Positions 6,632-6,728 of a stretch of 6,728 nucleotides of DNA are shown piece after piece. The position numbers and the translations under genes are program-made. The first letter of the stretch is position 1; every line of letters starts with the position of its first letter. The notes under the pieces were generated by a model. It was given only the letters and a program-made list of their open reading frames with translations, did no database searches and was not told where the DNA came from. The DNA is from CAYZJV01 sp964478945 (GTDB lineage: Bacteria > Spirochaetota > Spirochaetia > Sphaerochaetales > Sphaerochaetaceae). The stretch is taken from positions 1 through 6,728 of the forward strand of contig CAYZJV010000092.1 of the NCBI GenBank assembly GCA_964478945.1, given 5' to 3'.

Positions 6632-6659
6632 TGACCAAACCAACTCAATAGTGTAGGTT
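6632..6659 (+). promoter_or_regulatory. Candidate sigma-70-type promoter for tRNA-Leu
   Basis: TTGACC at 6632-6637 matches the -35 consensus at five of six bases. After a 16-base spacer, TAGGTT at 6654-6659 keeps the first, second and last bases of TATAAT. Transcription would begin near 6666, giving a very short leader before the tRNA at 6674. The -35 overlaps the TTGGT/ACCAA inverted repeat. Confidence 0.5.
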
Positions 6660-6673
6660 TTCATCTGTCAGTT

Positions 6674-6728
6674 GCGGCAGTGGTGGAATTTGGTAGACAC
6701 GCTAGCTTGAGGTGCTAGTGGGCGAGAG
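6674..6728 (+). tRNA. tRNA-Leu(GAG), 5' portion, cut by window end
   Basis: The first 55 bases of a class II (long variable arm) leucine tRNA that reads CUC and CUU codons. The acceptor 5' strand is GCGGCAG (6674-6680), then TG and a D-arm 'GTGGAATTTGGTAGAC' typical of bacterial tRNA-Leu. The anticodon stem CTAGC/GCTAG (6702-6706 and 6714-6718) closes the loop TTGAGGT, with anticodon GAG at 6709-6711. The bases from 6719 onward (TGGGCGAGAG) begin the variable arm. The T-arm and 3' acceptor strand lie beyond the window, roughly 30 bases more. Confidence 0.95.

Noticed and set aside
6625..6638. TTGGT/ACCAA stem as a pepF terminator
   Set aside because: It has only five pairs, is not GC-rich and has no T run. 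It overlaps the likely -35 box of the tRNA promoter.
1..6728. CRISPR array, insertion sequence, prophage, toxin-antitoxin or defence system
   Set aside because: I saw no spaced direct repeats, transposase, terminal inverted repeats, integrase or small toxin/antitoxin pair. The window is ordinary chromosomal core.

Overview
The window is a compact, all plus-strand housekeeping stretch of a bacterial chromosome. The order is the 3' end of tig (trigger factor), clpP, clpX, a DHH-DHHA1 phosphoesterase, a divergent sigma-70-like protein, rdgB, pepF, and then the 5' part of a tRNA-Leu(GAG) gene cut by the window edge. Apart from the 98-base gap before the sigma-like gene and the 68-base spacer before the tRNA, gene spacing is 24 bases or less, and rdgB and pepF overlap by 11 bases. 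This looks like one or two operons.

The organism is not identified with certainty. The base composition looks balanced, Shine-Dalgarno sites are mostly good, and all proteins appear cytosolic. The sigma-like protein, with a region-2-like N-terminal half and a C-terminal 'GVPKGTVDSG' helix-turn-helix, and the stand-alone DHH-DHHA1 protein both fit a spirochaete, possibly a Sphaerochaeta-like one. That placement is an impression from protein features, not a search result.

Region by region: 1-2138 is the classic tig-clpP-clpX protein-folding and degradation module. ClpP and ClpX carry every catalytic motif I looked for. 2151-3137 encodes a phosphodiesterase likely to act on short RNA, pAp or cyclic-di-AMP breakdown products. 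3138-3235 is the only sizeable internal gap. It holds a near-palindromic CATGTA/TACATG element and a hairpin that would bury the Shine-Dalgarno sequence of the next gene. 3236-4174 encodes the least familiar protein, read here as a divergent sigma-70-like protein. 4193-4801 is rdgB (removal of dITP/XTP) and 4791-6605 is pepF (zinc oligopeptidase). 6606-6673 holds a plausible promoter close to the tRNA and no clear terminator after pepF.

The gene set links protein quality control (trigger factor, ClpXP, and PepF trimming released peptides) with nucleotide clean-up (DHH phosphoesterase, RdgB). The sigma-like gene sits between them, preceded by the only obvious regulatory leader. There is no mobile element, CRISPR array, phage gene or defence system. 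The part most worth following is the sigma-like gene with its structured leader.
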